DNA of 13,930 bases, from positions 1 through 13,930 of the forward strand of contig NZ_CAIP01000416.1 in assembly GCF_000297435.1 (NCBI RefSeq). Reading direction: 5' to 3'. Source of the stretch: Microcystis sp. T1-4 (lineage in GTDB: Bacteria; Cyanobacteriota; Cyanobacteriia; Cyanobacteriales; Microcystaceae). Below the pieces are notes generated by a model that saw nothing but the letters and a program-made list of their open reading frames with translations, made no database searches and had not been told where the DNA came from. Position 1 is the stretch's first letter; every line of letters begins with the position of its first letter. This document shows positions 7,408 through 13,306 of this stretch, in pieces. Position numbers and translations under genes: made by a program.

Positions 7408-7432
7408 GAATTTATCACGGCATTGAATCAAG
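7408..7432 (+). repeat. 25-bp scar of the higA-like antitoxin gene
   Basis: 24 of 25 bases are identical to 9111-9135 inside the XRE antitoxin gene (codons for EFLTALNQ). The match ends exactly where the shared GGGCGGCGC block of leader copy 2 begins. This indicates that the segment upstream of leader copy 2 was once the 3' end of an antitoxin gene, as it still is for copy 3. Confidence 0.7.
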
Positions 7433-7636
7433 GGGCGGCGCTATTTATTAATAAAAAAAGGTAGTTCTAGTACATCGCCCGTGACATTTTGTGTCGTATT
7501 CAAGCAATTCATACAGTTTTAATCAATTCACACATCAAATCAAACAACCATCTATCAGGGTAATAGCAGAAGCAGAATTGTTGACTCGACTCAGGTAAGC
7601 AGTTCTCAAATTCTACAAATTCAATAAGGAGACTTC
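7433..7636 (+). promoter_or_regulatory. Repeated leader module, copy 2
   Basis: The core 7471-7636 matches copy 1 over 166 bp without net gaps. A further ~38-bp stretch upstream (7433-7470; GGCGGCGCTATTTATTAATA, then an A run and GGTAGTTCTAG) is shared only with copy 3. The second internal repeat is changed to CAATTCACACA. The core ends with the same TAAGGAG site and drives the second PEP-CTERM gene. Confidence 0.75.
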
Positions 7637-8338
7637 ATGAACTTCAACAAAATTATTTTAGTGACAGGTTTAGCGGTTAGTGGAATTGCTTTAAGTGGTG
7701 TTTTTGCTCCAGCTCATGCCGCTTTTTTTCAAAATACTTTCGGATTGAGCGACTCTCATTCAACAATTACATTTGGGTCACAGGACTATCCTGACGGCAC
7801 CACTATCACCAATCAATACCAAAATCAAGGTGTTGTCTTTTCCCCAAATGTGTTTTATTTTTCTAACAATGGTGGTTCTATCGTACCACCCACCCCCCCT
7901 GTTTTTGTTGGTGCTGTCGTCACTAACTTTATACCCCATGATGGTACTGTTGCTCCGGTTGTCATATCTTTTACGCAGCCACAAACTGAAGCAGCATTTG
8001 CTGTTGGAACACAAAGTGGTACAACAACATATTTTGAAGCTTTTCTAGGCACTAATCTTGTTGATTCATCCGGTGCAACAAATGCCGACTCTTTGTCAAA
8101 TGACTTCTTCGGATTTAGTGGTATCACATTCGATTCGATAAAAATTTCAGGATCTGTTCGCCTCGTTTTTGCTTTAGATAATATACAACTCCCGACTGCC
8201 CCTGTTTCCAGTTCAATTCCTGAACCCTCCTCTATTCTTGGGATTATCGCCTTCGGCACTTTAGGAGCAGGTGCAATTCTCACGCGCAAAATTAAACCAT
8301 CTAAATCCACTGGAAAAGAACTAGAAAAAGATTCCTAA
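7637..8338 (+). CDS. PEP-CTERM exported protein, unknown ectodomain
   Basis: A 233-residue exported protein. The signal peptide shares MNFNKIILVTG with the gene at 5620 and ends FAPAHA at about residue 28. The ectodomain (~30-190) is a beta-rich, Ser/Thr/Gly-rich sequence with YQNQGVVFSPNVFYF and FFGFSGITFDSIKISG, a pattern common in cyanobacterial PEP-CTERM proteins, but I recognise no named domain. The sorting signal SSSIPEPSSILGI plus hydrophobic helix and TRK is clear. It is followed by an unusually long charged tail of about 17 residues (KPSKSTGKELEKDS at the end). The gene has its own leader copy and a terminator at 8361, so it is probably monocistronic. Confidence 0.85.
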   Translation: MNFNKIILVTGLAVSGIALSGVFAPAHAAFFQNTFGLSDSHSTITFGSQDYPDGTTITNQYQNQGVVFSPNVFYFSNNGGSIVPPTPPVFVGAVVTNFIPHDGTVAPVVISFTQPQTEAAFAVGTQSGTTTYFEAFLGTNLVDSSGATNADSLSNDFFGFSGITFDSIKISGSVRLVFALDNIQLPTAPVSSSIPEPSSILGIIAFGTLGAGAILTRKIKPSKSTGKELEKDS

Positions 8339-8360
8339 CAATCAGAAAACCCCACAAACG

Positions 8361-8396
8361 CCCCTTCAATAAGAAAATGAAGGGGTTTATTATTGC
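8361..8396 (+). terminator. Terminator after PEP-CTERM gene 2
   Basis: Stem CCCCTTCA (8361-8368) pairs with TGAAGGGG (8378-8385) over a nine-base loop, followed by TTTATTATT. The A-rich sequence upstream can extend the stem weakly. Confidence 0.7.
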
Positions 8397-8468
8397 CTCA
8401 GCCTGAATCGAATGTTGATATTGACCATGCGATGCAACTTCAAGCGATACCGCCGCTCTGTTAATTCC

Positions 8469-8497
8469 TTGACTGATTATTCCAGTTTTGGTATATT
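8469..8497 (+). promoter_or_regulatory. Sigma-70-like promoter of the HigBA-like operon
   Basis: TTGACT (8469-8474) and TATATT (8492-8497) are spaced by exactly 17 bases. The -10 ends 26 bases before the ATG of the toxin pseudogene. This is the best sigma-70 match seen on the plus strand. It suggests that the intact antitoxin downstream is still transcribed. Confidence 0.6.
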
Positions 8498-8523
8498 GTT
8501 GAATGATCCGAATTTCTAAAAGT

Positions 8524-8883
8524 ATGTCGCGGGAAAAACCCTTGTATTGGGTGGCCTCTGCGAAAAAGGACTACCTGACTTTCCCTGCCGAGGTGCAGGA
8601 CGATATGGGCTATGCCCTTGGTCTAGCGCAGTTGGGGGGTAAACATCCAAAGGCTAAACCTTGAAAGGGTGAAGGGGCAGGAGTATTTGAGATCGTCGAA
8701 GATCATTGAGGCGACACTTATCGAGCGGTCTATACTGTGCGCTTCGCTGAAGTTGTTTACGTTCTGCACGCATTCCAGAAAAAGTCGAAGTCTGGAATCA
8801 AGACACCTCAAGAGGATGTAAAGCTTATTGTTGAACGGATGAAACGGGCACAAGCGGATTATGAAAGTAGAGGGACAAAATGA
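8524..8883 (+). pseudogene. HigB-like (Gp49/RelE-type) toxin with two in-frame stops
   Basis: The frame from ATG 8524 to TGA 8881-8883 would encode 119 residues with the Gp49-like toxin pattern: KPLYWVASAKKDYLTFP, LGGKHPKAKP, GVFEIVEDH, GDTYRAVYTVRFAEVVYVLH, FQKKSKSGIKTPQ. It is interrupted by TGA at 8662-8664 (codon 47) and TGA at 8707-8709 (codon 62). Relatives usually have Leu or Trp at the first site and Arg or Asp at the second, so both are probably point nonsense mutations (for example CGA to TGA). The rest is intact with no frameshift. The final TGA overlaps the antitoxin ATG (ATGA), as in live operons. The mutations look recent. Confidence 0.8.
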
Positions 8884-9209
8884 GCTATTTGGAAATTACT
8901 CGTGGCACCACAAACGTTTTCGCTGACCTTGGTTATCCAGACGCAACCGAACGGCAAACGAAAACACGCCTAGCCCTGGCCGTTAACGAACTTCTGAAAA
9001 GTCGCAAGCTGAAACAGAGGGAGATTGCCATACTGCTTAATATCCCGCAGCCCAAGGTTTCAGCACTAAAAAACTATCGGCTCGATCAATTTTCAGTTGA
9101 ACGATTGATGGAATTTCTCACGGCATTGAATCAAGACGTCGAGATCGTCATCCGGCCTCGTAGCGATACAAAAGAGGTCGGACATATTTCTGTTCTAGCA
9201 GTGCAATAA
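8880..9209 (+). CDS. XRE-family antitoxin (HigA-like), apparently orphaned
   Basis: A 109-residue protein. After a short MSYLEITRGTTNVFADLGYP start, residues ~28-75 form a helix-turn-helix (LKQREIAILLNIPQPKVSAL as recognition unit), followed by FSVERLMEFLTALNQDVEIVIRP, the conserved end of this antitoxin family. It would bind the toxin and repress the operon promoter. Its start overlaps the toxin pseudogene's stop by four bases. With the toxin broken, it may persist only as a DNA-binding regulator or as protection against related toxins. A 25-bp piece of this gene is duplicated at 7408-7432. Confidence 0.85.
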   Translation: MSYLEITRGTTNVFADLGYPDATERQTKTRLALAVNELLKSRKLKQREIAILLNIPQPKVSALKNYRLDQFSVERLMEFLTALNQDVEIVIRPRSDTKEVGHISVLAVQ

Positions 9210-9250
9210 GAGCAGCAGAGACAAAAAGAGTGGCCTTACCGTCTGTTAAG

Positions 9251-9454
9251 GGCGGCGCTATTTATTAATAAAAAAAGGTAGTTCTAGTGCATCGCCCGTT
9301 ACATTTTGTGTCGTATTCAAGCAATTCATACAGACTCAATCAATTCATACAGTAAATCAAACAACCACCCGTTACAGTAATACCAGAAGCAGAATTGTTA
9401 GCTCAACTTAGGTAAGCAGTTCTCAAATCCAACAAATTCAATAAGGAGAGCATC
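9251..9454 (+). promoter_or_regulatory. Repeated leader module, copy 3
   Basis: 9251-9287 matches the upstream extension of copy 2, and 9288-9454 matches the core of copies 1 and 2 at about 90%. Both CAATTCATACA repeats are kept. Most changes fall in the middle (around 9365-9420); the block CAGTTCTCAAATCCAACAAA and the AATAAGGAG ribosome site are kept. The last bases before the ATG differ (GAGCATC instead of GACTTC). It drives the CsbD gene. Confidence 0.75.
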
Positions 9455-9637
9455 ATGAGCTTAAAAGATAGAGCCGAGGCAACCGCCAAAAATATCGAAG
9501 GTAAAGTTCAAGAAGCAGTAGGAGATCTGACTGGCGATCCCAAAGCTCAAGCAGAGGGCAAGGAAAAACAGGCAGAGGCAAAAGTTCGTCACACTATCGA
9601 AGATGTGAAAGATGAAGTCAAAAAAATTATTGATTAG
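9455..9637 (+). CDS. CsbD-family stress protein
   Basis: A 60-residue, highly charged protein: MSLKDRAEATAKNIEGKVQE, then AVGDLTGDPKAQAEGKEKQAE and a helical KVRHTIEDVKDEVKKIID tail. This is a complete CsbD domain with the usual NIEGK.QE..G..TGD core. CsbD proteins are small, soluble and induced by general stress in many bacteria; the molecular role is unknown. There is no signal peptide, so it is cytoplasmic, unlike the tandem CsbD protein at 9927. Expression is probably set by leader copy 3, with an AAGGAG site close to the ATG. Confidence 0.88.
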   Translation: MSLKDRAEATAKNIEGKVQEAVGDLTGDPKAQAEGKEKQAEAKVRHTIEDVKDEVKKIID

Positions 9638-9926
9638 TAGGTCGTTTGTCACAGCAACCGCCATTCAGACAAATGATTGAAACCAGGCTTTCATCGGAAC
9701 TCTTCCTCAAAAAATGGTTTCTTTCGAGACAGGTGAAACACTAGGACAAGATGGCGTAAATAAACCCAATATTACCAGATATCTAGCTTCTCAAAGAAGT
9801 CGAAGATCTCTCCCTCGGTAAACTTACACCGTCAAAGACTAGAAAAATCTTTCTCGAAAGGGTCTAGACAGTAGTTGTTCATCATCCATGTATCATCGAT
9901 TCATCAAATTCTTTTTGGGAGTTAAA
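9638..9926 (+). other. Intergenic region between the two CsbD genes
   Basis: No coding sequence, leader copy or clear terminator found. One weak structure is visible: CTAGA (9839-9843) pairs with TCTAG (9863-9867) around a nested TTTC/GAAA. A GGGAG ribosome site for the next gene lies at 9917-9921. No promoter could be assigned. Confidence 0.4.
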
Positions 9927-10406
9927 ATGATGTCACTTCAACAGATTCGTCGCTTTTTTGTCACCATTATTTTAACTATAATGCTGGCAATTACTATAGC
10001 TTTTGATTTTGGAACTACAAATAGTTGGGCTGCAACTTTACCCACCCAATCGCAGACTCAAATCGCAAGCATGAATCGAGCCAAGGCAGTTACGAAAAAT
10101 ATTGAAGGCAAAGCTCAAGAAGCGATTGGCAACATGACAGGCGATCCCAAAGATCAGATGATGGGAAAAGCCAAGCAAGTCGAAAGTCAGGCTCGTAACG
10201 CAGCAGAAGATATAAAAGACCAGATGAAGTTAAAAGGGAGGGCAAAAGCAGTCACAAAAAACATTGAAGGCAAAGCTCAAGAAGCGATAGGTAAAGCTAC
10301 TGGCAACCGCCAAGATCAAGTTGCTGGAAAAGCTAAACAAGTCGAAAGCCAAGTTCGCAATGCAGTAGAAGACGTAAAAGATACGGTTCAAGATATACTC
10401 AATTAA
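9927..10406 (+). CDS. Exported tandem CsbD-domain protein
   Basis: The start is placed at ATG 9927 (or the adjacent ATG 9930), because GGGAG lies 5-8 bases upstream; an ATG at 9888 has no ribosome site. This gives 159 residues. A strongly hydrophobic segment (FFVTIILTIMLAITIAF) and NSWA suggest a signal peptide cleaved near residue 36. Two CsbD repeats follow, each opening RAKAVTKNIEGKAQEAIG and ending in KQVESQ.RNA.ED.KD, about 49 residues apart and nearly identical, so the duplication is internal and fairly recent. CsbD domains are normally cytoplasmic; an exported pair would act in the periplasm or stay membrane-anchored. The function is unknown. The downstream DUF5670 gene is 50 bases away. 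Confidence 0.82.
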   Translation: MMSLQQIRRFFVTIILTIMLAITIAFDFGTTNSWAATLPTQSQTQIASMNRAKAVTKNIEGKAQEAIGNMTGDPKDQMMGKAKQVESQARNAAEDIKDQMKLKGRAKAVTKNIEGKAQEAIGKATGNRQDQVAGKAKQVESQVRNAVEDVKDTVQDILN

Positions 10407-10456
10407 GGATCGATGACTGAATTTTCATTACTTTTCTCTAAATCAAGGAGGGAAAT

Positions 10457-10606
10457 ATGTTCGATCTCGTTTGGACTGCCGTTGTTATACTTTTCATCCT
10501 CTGGGTGTTAGGATTCTCCATTAACATTGGCGGCGGCTTAATCCACCTGCTTTTGGTTTTGGTGCTGATTGGCGTTGTCTACAACTTGTTCATGAGGCGA
10601 CGGTAA
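10457..10606 (+). CDS. Small membrane protein, lmo0937/DUF5670 family
   Basis: A 49-residue peptide: MFDLVWTAVVILFILWVLGF, then SINIGGGLIHLLLVLVLIGV and VYNLFMRRR. Two transmembrane helices are separated by a Gly-rich turn, with a positive C-terminus. This matches the short lmo0937 family of membrane proteins, often found near stress genes such as csbD; the role is unknown. AAGGAGGG at 10445-10452 gives a strong ribosome site four bases before the ATG. It is probably co-transcribed with the tandem CsbD gene 50 bases upstream. Confidence 0.8.
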   Translation: MFDLVWTAVVILFILWVLGFSINIGGGLIHLLLVLVLIGVVYNLFMRRR

Positions 10607-10794
10607 TTGTTGATTCTCGAACACAGAAAGGGTCAAAAAATCGGGAAAAAGCAAGAATCAAAGTAGCTAAGATTCAGGCTCGAATCACCGATGGCAGAAA
10701 AGACCATTTACATAAGCTAACCACTCAATTAGTTCGTGAAAACCAAACGATTGTAGTTGAGAATTTAGCGGTAAAAGACCTGGTAAAAAACCCC

Positions 10795-11017
10795 AAGGTA
10801 AGCGCATCTTAACAATCCTTGACAAAATGAACTTTATGTGAGTTGCTTGCCCACGATTCAGGCATATTTGAGGAGAATTTGCCATCTCAATTGTTAAGCA
10901 AAAATCGACCCATTTGGTCGATTTCGTAACTATTCTGATTGACTGGTATCACTTGAAATGCCCACGCAGATGACAAAATTGGCCAATTGTCAATAGCGTT
11001 TGAGATGCTCTCACCCT
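10795..11017. mobile_element. MITE in tnpB, ~223 bp, 11-bp direct repeats
   Basis: Flanked by GTAAAAAACCC at 10783-10793 and 11018-11028. The terminal inverted repeats align as GGTAAGCGCATCTTAA (left, from 10797) against GGTGAGAGCATCTCAA (right end read inward), 13 of 16 matching. The interior contains an AAATCGA/TCGATTT stem around 10907-10925 but no gene. The right terminus shares the core GAGCATCTCA with the MITE at 228-349, so both may be mobilised by the same transposase family. Confidence 0.65.
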
Positions 11018-11129
11018 GTAAAAAACCCGAAACTAGCTCAAGCTATATCAGATGTTAGTTGGGGAGAAATCACTGGACAATTAGCCTATAAATGCCGTTG
11101 GTATGGGAGAAACTATCGGGAAATAGATA

Positions 11130-11221
11130 TAGCATTTCTGATTCACAAGAGGTACATTCCCGAGCCTGAACAGCTTAATCAGCAAAGGTTTAACTGTGCC
11201 GCACAGATGCGAGAAACGCTA
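11130..11221. mobile_element. 92-bp MITE in tnpB with TA duplication (IS630/Tc1-type)
   Basis: Terminal repeats TAGCATTTCT and AGAAACGCTA differ at one base. The element is flanked by TA at 11128-11129 and 11222-11223. Deleting it together with one TA restores an uninterrupted TnpB frame (EIDRWFPSS), which confirms the boundaries. A TA target is the hallmark of the IS630/Tc1-mariner superfamily. Confidence 0.75.
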
Positions 11222-11470
11222 TAGATGGTTTCCTAGTTCAAAACGGTGCAATAATTGTGGGCATATCGTTGAGAAAATGCCGTTAAGTGTCCGAGAATGG
11301 GAGTGTCCTGAATGTGGAACTTGCCATGACAGGGATGTTAACGCCAGTAAAAACATTTTGGCCGCAGGGCTTGCGGTATCAGTCTGGGTCGCGAGTGTCA
11401 GACCCGAACAGAGTGAGTCTGTGAAGGCAACTGCTAAGAAGCAGAAACCTAGATCGTGAGGTCTAGGAAT

Positions 11471-11492
11471 CACCGTCCCTTTTAGGGCGGTG
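11471..11492 (+). repeat. IS200/IS605 right-end hairpin after tnpB
   Basis: CACCGTCCC pairs with GGGCGGTG (one bulged T) 12 bases after the TnpB stop, followed by GAGGATGTCAAT. Such a subterminal hairpin after TnpB is typical of IS605-type right ends, which insert without target duplication, so it marks the end of the remnant near 11500. Confidence 0.6.
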
Positions 11493-11500
11493 AGGATGTC

Positions 11501-11692
11501 AATCCCACCCCCTAAATCCCCCTTAAGGGGTAATTCTATCGTCTCCCCTGAAAGGGGAGATAAGAGAGGAGTGGGGACTGAGGGAGGTGGGGGCTGGTTT
11601 GCTCAACCGAACGGTATTGGGTAGGGGAGGTGTGAACGATCATAATTTAATTTTATGTTGTTGTGCTGTTTAGTTATTCAAGGAGTTTTTGT
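11501..11692 (+). repeat. Intergenic palindromes before the cyanophycinase gene
   Basis: Contains the palindrome CCCCTTAAGGGG (11519-11530) and a hairpin TCTCCCCT / AGGGGAGA (11542-11549 with 11553-11560), a kind of G/C-rich interspersed repeat common in cyanobacterial intergenic DNA. A poor promoter candidate, TTGGGT (11617) with CATAAT (11641) at 18-base spacing, precedes the cyanophycinase ribosome site. Confidence 0.45.
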
Positions 11693-12556
11693 ATGGAATC
11701 CACAAAAGAGCGCGGGCAATTAATCATCATTGGTGGAGCAGAAGACAAAGAAGGAGATTGTCAAATCTTGCGAGAGTTTGTTCGCTGTGCTGGCGGGACT
11801 AAAGCTAAAATTGCCGTGTTAACGGCGGCAACAAGTGAGCCTCGTTCGGCTGGAGAAGCCTATACCCGAGTGTTTGAGCGACTCGGTGTCGAGGATGTAT
11901 GTGTCCTCGATACCATTCACAGGGAAGATGCCGACGATCCAGAAAACCTGAAAATCATTGAGGAAGCCACAGGAGCGTTTTTTACCGGGGGAGATCAAGC
12001 CCTAATCATTGAACACATCAAGGGAACTCAGCTAGATACCTTACTTCACCAACGCAATCGGGAGGGAATGGTGGTAGGTGGGACAAGTGCCGGTGCTGCC
12101 ATCATGCCCGATCTGATGATTATTGAAGGAGACTCGGAAACCAACCCACGCATGGACGCGATAGAGATGGGTCCGGGAATGGGATTTCTGCACTCAGTGG
12201 TGATCGATCAGCATTTTGCCCAGCGCGGACGGCTAGGTCGCCTGATTTCCGCTCTCTTACAGCAGCCAGCTAACTTAGGCTTTGGCATTGACGAAGATAC
12301 AGCAGTAATTGTGGACGGTGACGAATTTAAAGTGGTGGGGCGTGGGGCTGTAACAGTTGTCGATGAATCAGAAGCAACTTATGATAATTTAGACGAACTG
12401 CTCAAAGATGAAGCGATGGCAGTGTGTGGAGTCAGGTTGCACATCTTACCTCAAGGATTCCGCTTTAACTTGAAAACTCGCAAGCCCGTTTTCTCTCGAT
12501 CAATAGAGTTAAAGGATAGCAATCCTAAAAAGGAGGCAGAAGTTGAAAGGGAGTAG
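11693..12556 (+). CDS. cphB: Cyanophycinase (peptidase family S51)
   Basis: A 287-residue enzyme that cuts the storage polymer cyanophycin (multi-L-arginyl-poly-Asp) to beta-Asp-Arg dipeptides in the cytoplasm. The start is ATG 11693, because AAGGAG (11680-11685) lies seven bases upstream; the in-frame ATG at 11663 adds ten untypical residues. Family landmarks are LIIIGGAEDK near the N-terminus, FFTGGDQ (~96-102), the nucleophile elbow GGTSAGA with catalytic Ser near 132, and DQHFAQRGRLGRL with the catalytic His near 174. It is full length, with a charged C-terminal tail (KKEAEVERE) slightly longer than the minimum. Cyanophycin synthetase (cphA), often adjacent, is not visible: MITE DNA and yggT follow instead. 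Confidence 0.92.
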   Translation: MESTKERGQLIIIGGAEDKEGDCQILREFVRCAGGTKAKIAVLTAATSEPRSAGEAYTRVFERLGVEDVCVLDTIHREDADDPENLKIIEEATGAFFTGGDQALIIEHIKGTQLDTLLHQRNREGMVVGGTSAGAAIMPDLMIIEGDSETNPRMDAIEMGPGMGFLHSVVIDQHFAQRGRLGRLISALLQQPANLGFGIDEDTAVIVDGDEFKVVGRGAVTVVDESEATYDNLDELLKDEAMAVCGVRLHILPQGFRFNLKTRKPVFSRSIELKDSNPKKEAEVERE

Positions 12557-12567
12557 GTCGGAGGGAA

Positions 12568-12612
12568 CAATCAGTGGTGGCTTGTACCCGCCACTGATTG
12601 GAGAATTTATTT
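12568..12612 (+). terminator. Stem-loop after the cyanophycinase gene
   Basis: A perfect 10-bp stem CAATCAGTGG / CCACTGATTG (12568-12577 with 12591-12600), 12 bases after the stop codon. Only short T runs follow (TTTATTT), so it may terminate transcription or stabilise the 3' end. Confidence 0.6.
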
Positions 12613-12852
12613 AGGGTTTGCTGAATAAATCTAAAAACCTTGTTGGGTAAAACTTTTAGACCTTTTGGCCATCAAAAAGTAATGGTTCTGGGAGTGATCG
12701 GGGGAAAATTTCCTGGACTTTTTCCCTGAAAATTAGGTAATTGACCCCCTCAAAATCGGTAAAACCCTACACCCCACACCCAACCCCCCCGATGTCGGGG
12801 GGGTTGGGGGGGCACACCCTGCCCCCAGGAAAAACTTTTTGCCGCAAACCCT
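12613..12852. mobile_element. 240-bp MITE with a long G/C palindrome
   Basis: Termini AGGGTTTGC (12613-12621) and GCAAACCCT (12844-12852) are inverted repeats flanked by ATTT at 12609-12612 and 12853-12856, a 4-bp target duplication. It carries a 14-bp perfect stem at 12779-12808 (CCCAACCCCCCCGA against TCGGGGGGGTTGGG with a two-base loop). No gene is present. Together with the preceding stem-loop it fills the gap between cphB and yggT. Confidence 0.68.
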
Positions 12853-12889
12853 ATTTAAATCAGAAAAATATTGACTCTGAGGTCTAAGA

Positions 12890-13306
12890 ATGAATCACGA
12901 TCGGGATGATGAAACCAATCTTGAGCGGCGACGAGAACTGCTACATGATGAAGAGGCTTTTCGACTTGATCAAGAAGAGAAACGCCTGCGATCTGCCAGA
13001 CGAAGTAATACCTTAAATTGGATAATTAATAGCATTTTCGGGCTGGCAGGAATAGTGCAAATACTACTGGTAATGAGGTTCTTGCTGCGTTTGTTTGGTG
13101 CGAACCCACAAAATCAATTTGCTCAGTTGATTAATCATCTATCTGCACCTTTCATTGCGCCATTTTCCACCTTATTCATTAGTCCTGCTTCATCTGGTGG
13201 AGCAAACATATTTGATGTTAATATTGTGATTGCGATCGTAGCCTATGCTCTCTTGAGCTATACTTTGCACGGCTATAACTTGCATTTTTTCCTCAAATCA
13301 CTCTAG
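12890..13306 (+). CDS. YggT-family membrane protein, 3' end replaced by IS sequence
   Basis: 138 residues. The N-terminal ~45 residues are charged and helical (DDETNLERRRELLHDEEAFR), followed by a membrane segment (NWIINSIFGLAGIVQILLVMR), the conserved FLLRLFGANPQNQFAQLINH, LSAPFIAPFSTLF and a second membrane segment (VNIVIAIVAYALLSYTL). YggT proteins are small membrane proteins implicated in cell division, plastid/nucleoid organisation or osmotic response. The expected last helix is replaced: the final ~10 residues (YNLHFFLKSL) overlap an IS630 transposase remnant read in another frame, so the C-terminus is probably truncated. The start ATG 12890 has a weak GAGG site and lies 37 bases after a MITE. 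Confidence 0.78.
   Translation: MNHDRDDETNLERRRELLHDEEAFRLDQEEKRLRSARRSNTLNWIINSIFGLAGIVQILLVMRFLLRLFGANPQNQFAQLINHLSAPFIAPFSTLFISPASSGGANIFDVNIVIAIVAYALLSYTLHGYNLHFFLKSL

Larger units (their letters stand above)
10610..11459 (+). pseudogene. TnpB (IS200/IS605-type) split by two MITEs
   Basis: Three coding pieces in three frames together read as the C-terminal half of a TnpB RNA-guided nuclease. Piece 1 (10610-10794): QKGSKNREKARIKVAKIQAR through VVENLAVKDLVKNP. Piece 2 (11018-11128): VKNPKLAQAISDVSWGEI through NYREID. Piece 3 (11223-11459): RWFPSSKRCNNCGH, a CPECGTCHDRD zinc ribbon plus RuvC-III Asp, then NASKNILAAGLAVS and a Lys-rich end. The N-terminal half (RuvC-I) is missing upstream, and no tnpA is present. 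The interruptions are the elements at 10795-11017 and 11130-11221. Removing the second restores EIDRWFPSS exactly. Confidence 0.88.

Noticed and set aside
7263..7451. Open frame of 62 codons between the IS30 relic and leader copy 2.
   Set aside because: It crosses the IS30 end, the antitoxin scar and the leader; no ribosome site and no recognisable protein.
8662..8709. UGA recoding to an amino acid in the toxin gene.
   Set aside because: Neighbouring genes use TGA as a normal stop (for example 2336-2338), the two sites would need different residues, and no recoding element is visible. Nonsense mutation is simpler.
5454..9454. The three leader copies as an insertion sequence or MITE.
   Set aside because: No terminal inverted repeats or flanking duplications were found, all three lie in the same position and orientation before a start codon, and each includes the ribosome site.
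11196..11222. ATG at 11196 as the start of a small zinc-ribbon protein.
   Set aside because: The first nine codons lie in the 92-bp MITE; the rest is the TnpB C-terminus. This is a chance start made by the insertion.
11125..11226. A 4-bp AGAT target duplication around the small MITE in tnpB.
   Set aside because: Removing one AGAT breaks the TnpB frame, while removing one TA restores EIDRWFPSS. AGATAGAT was already in the gene.
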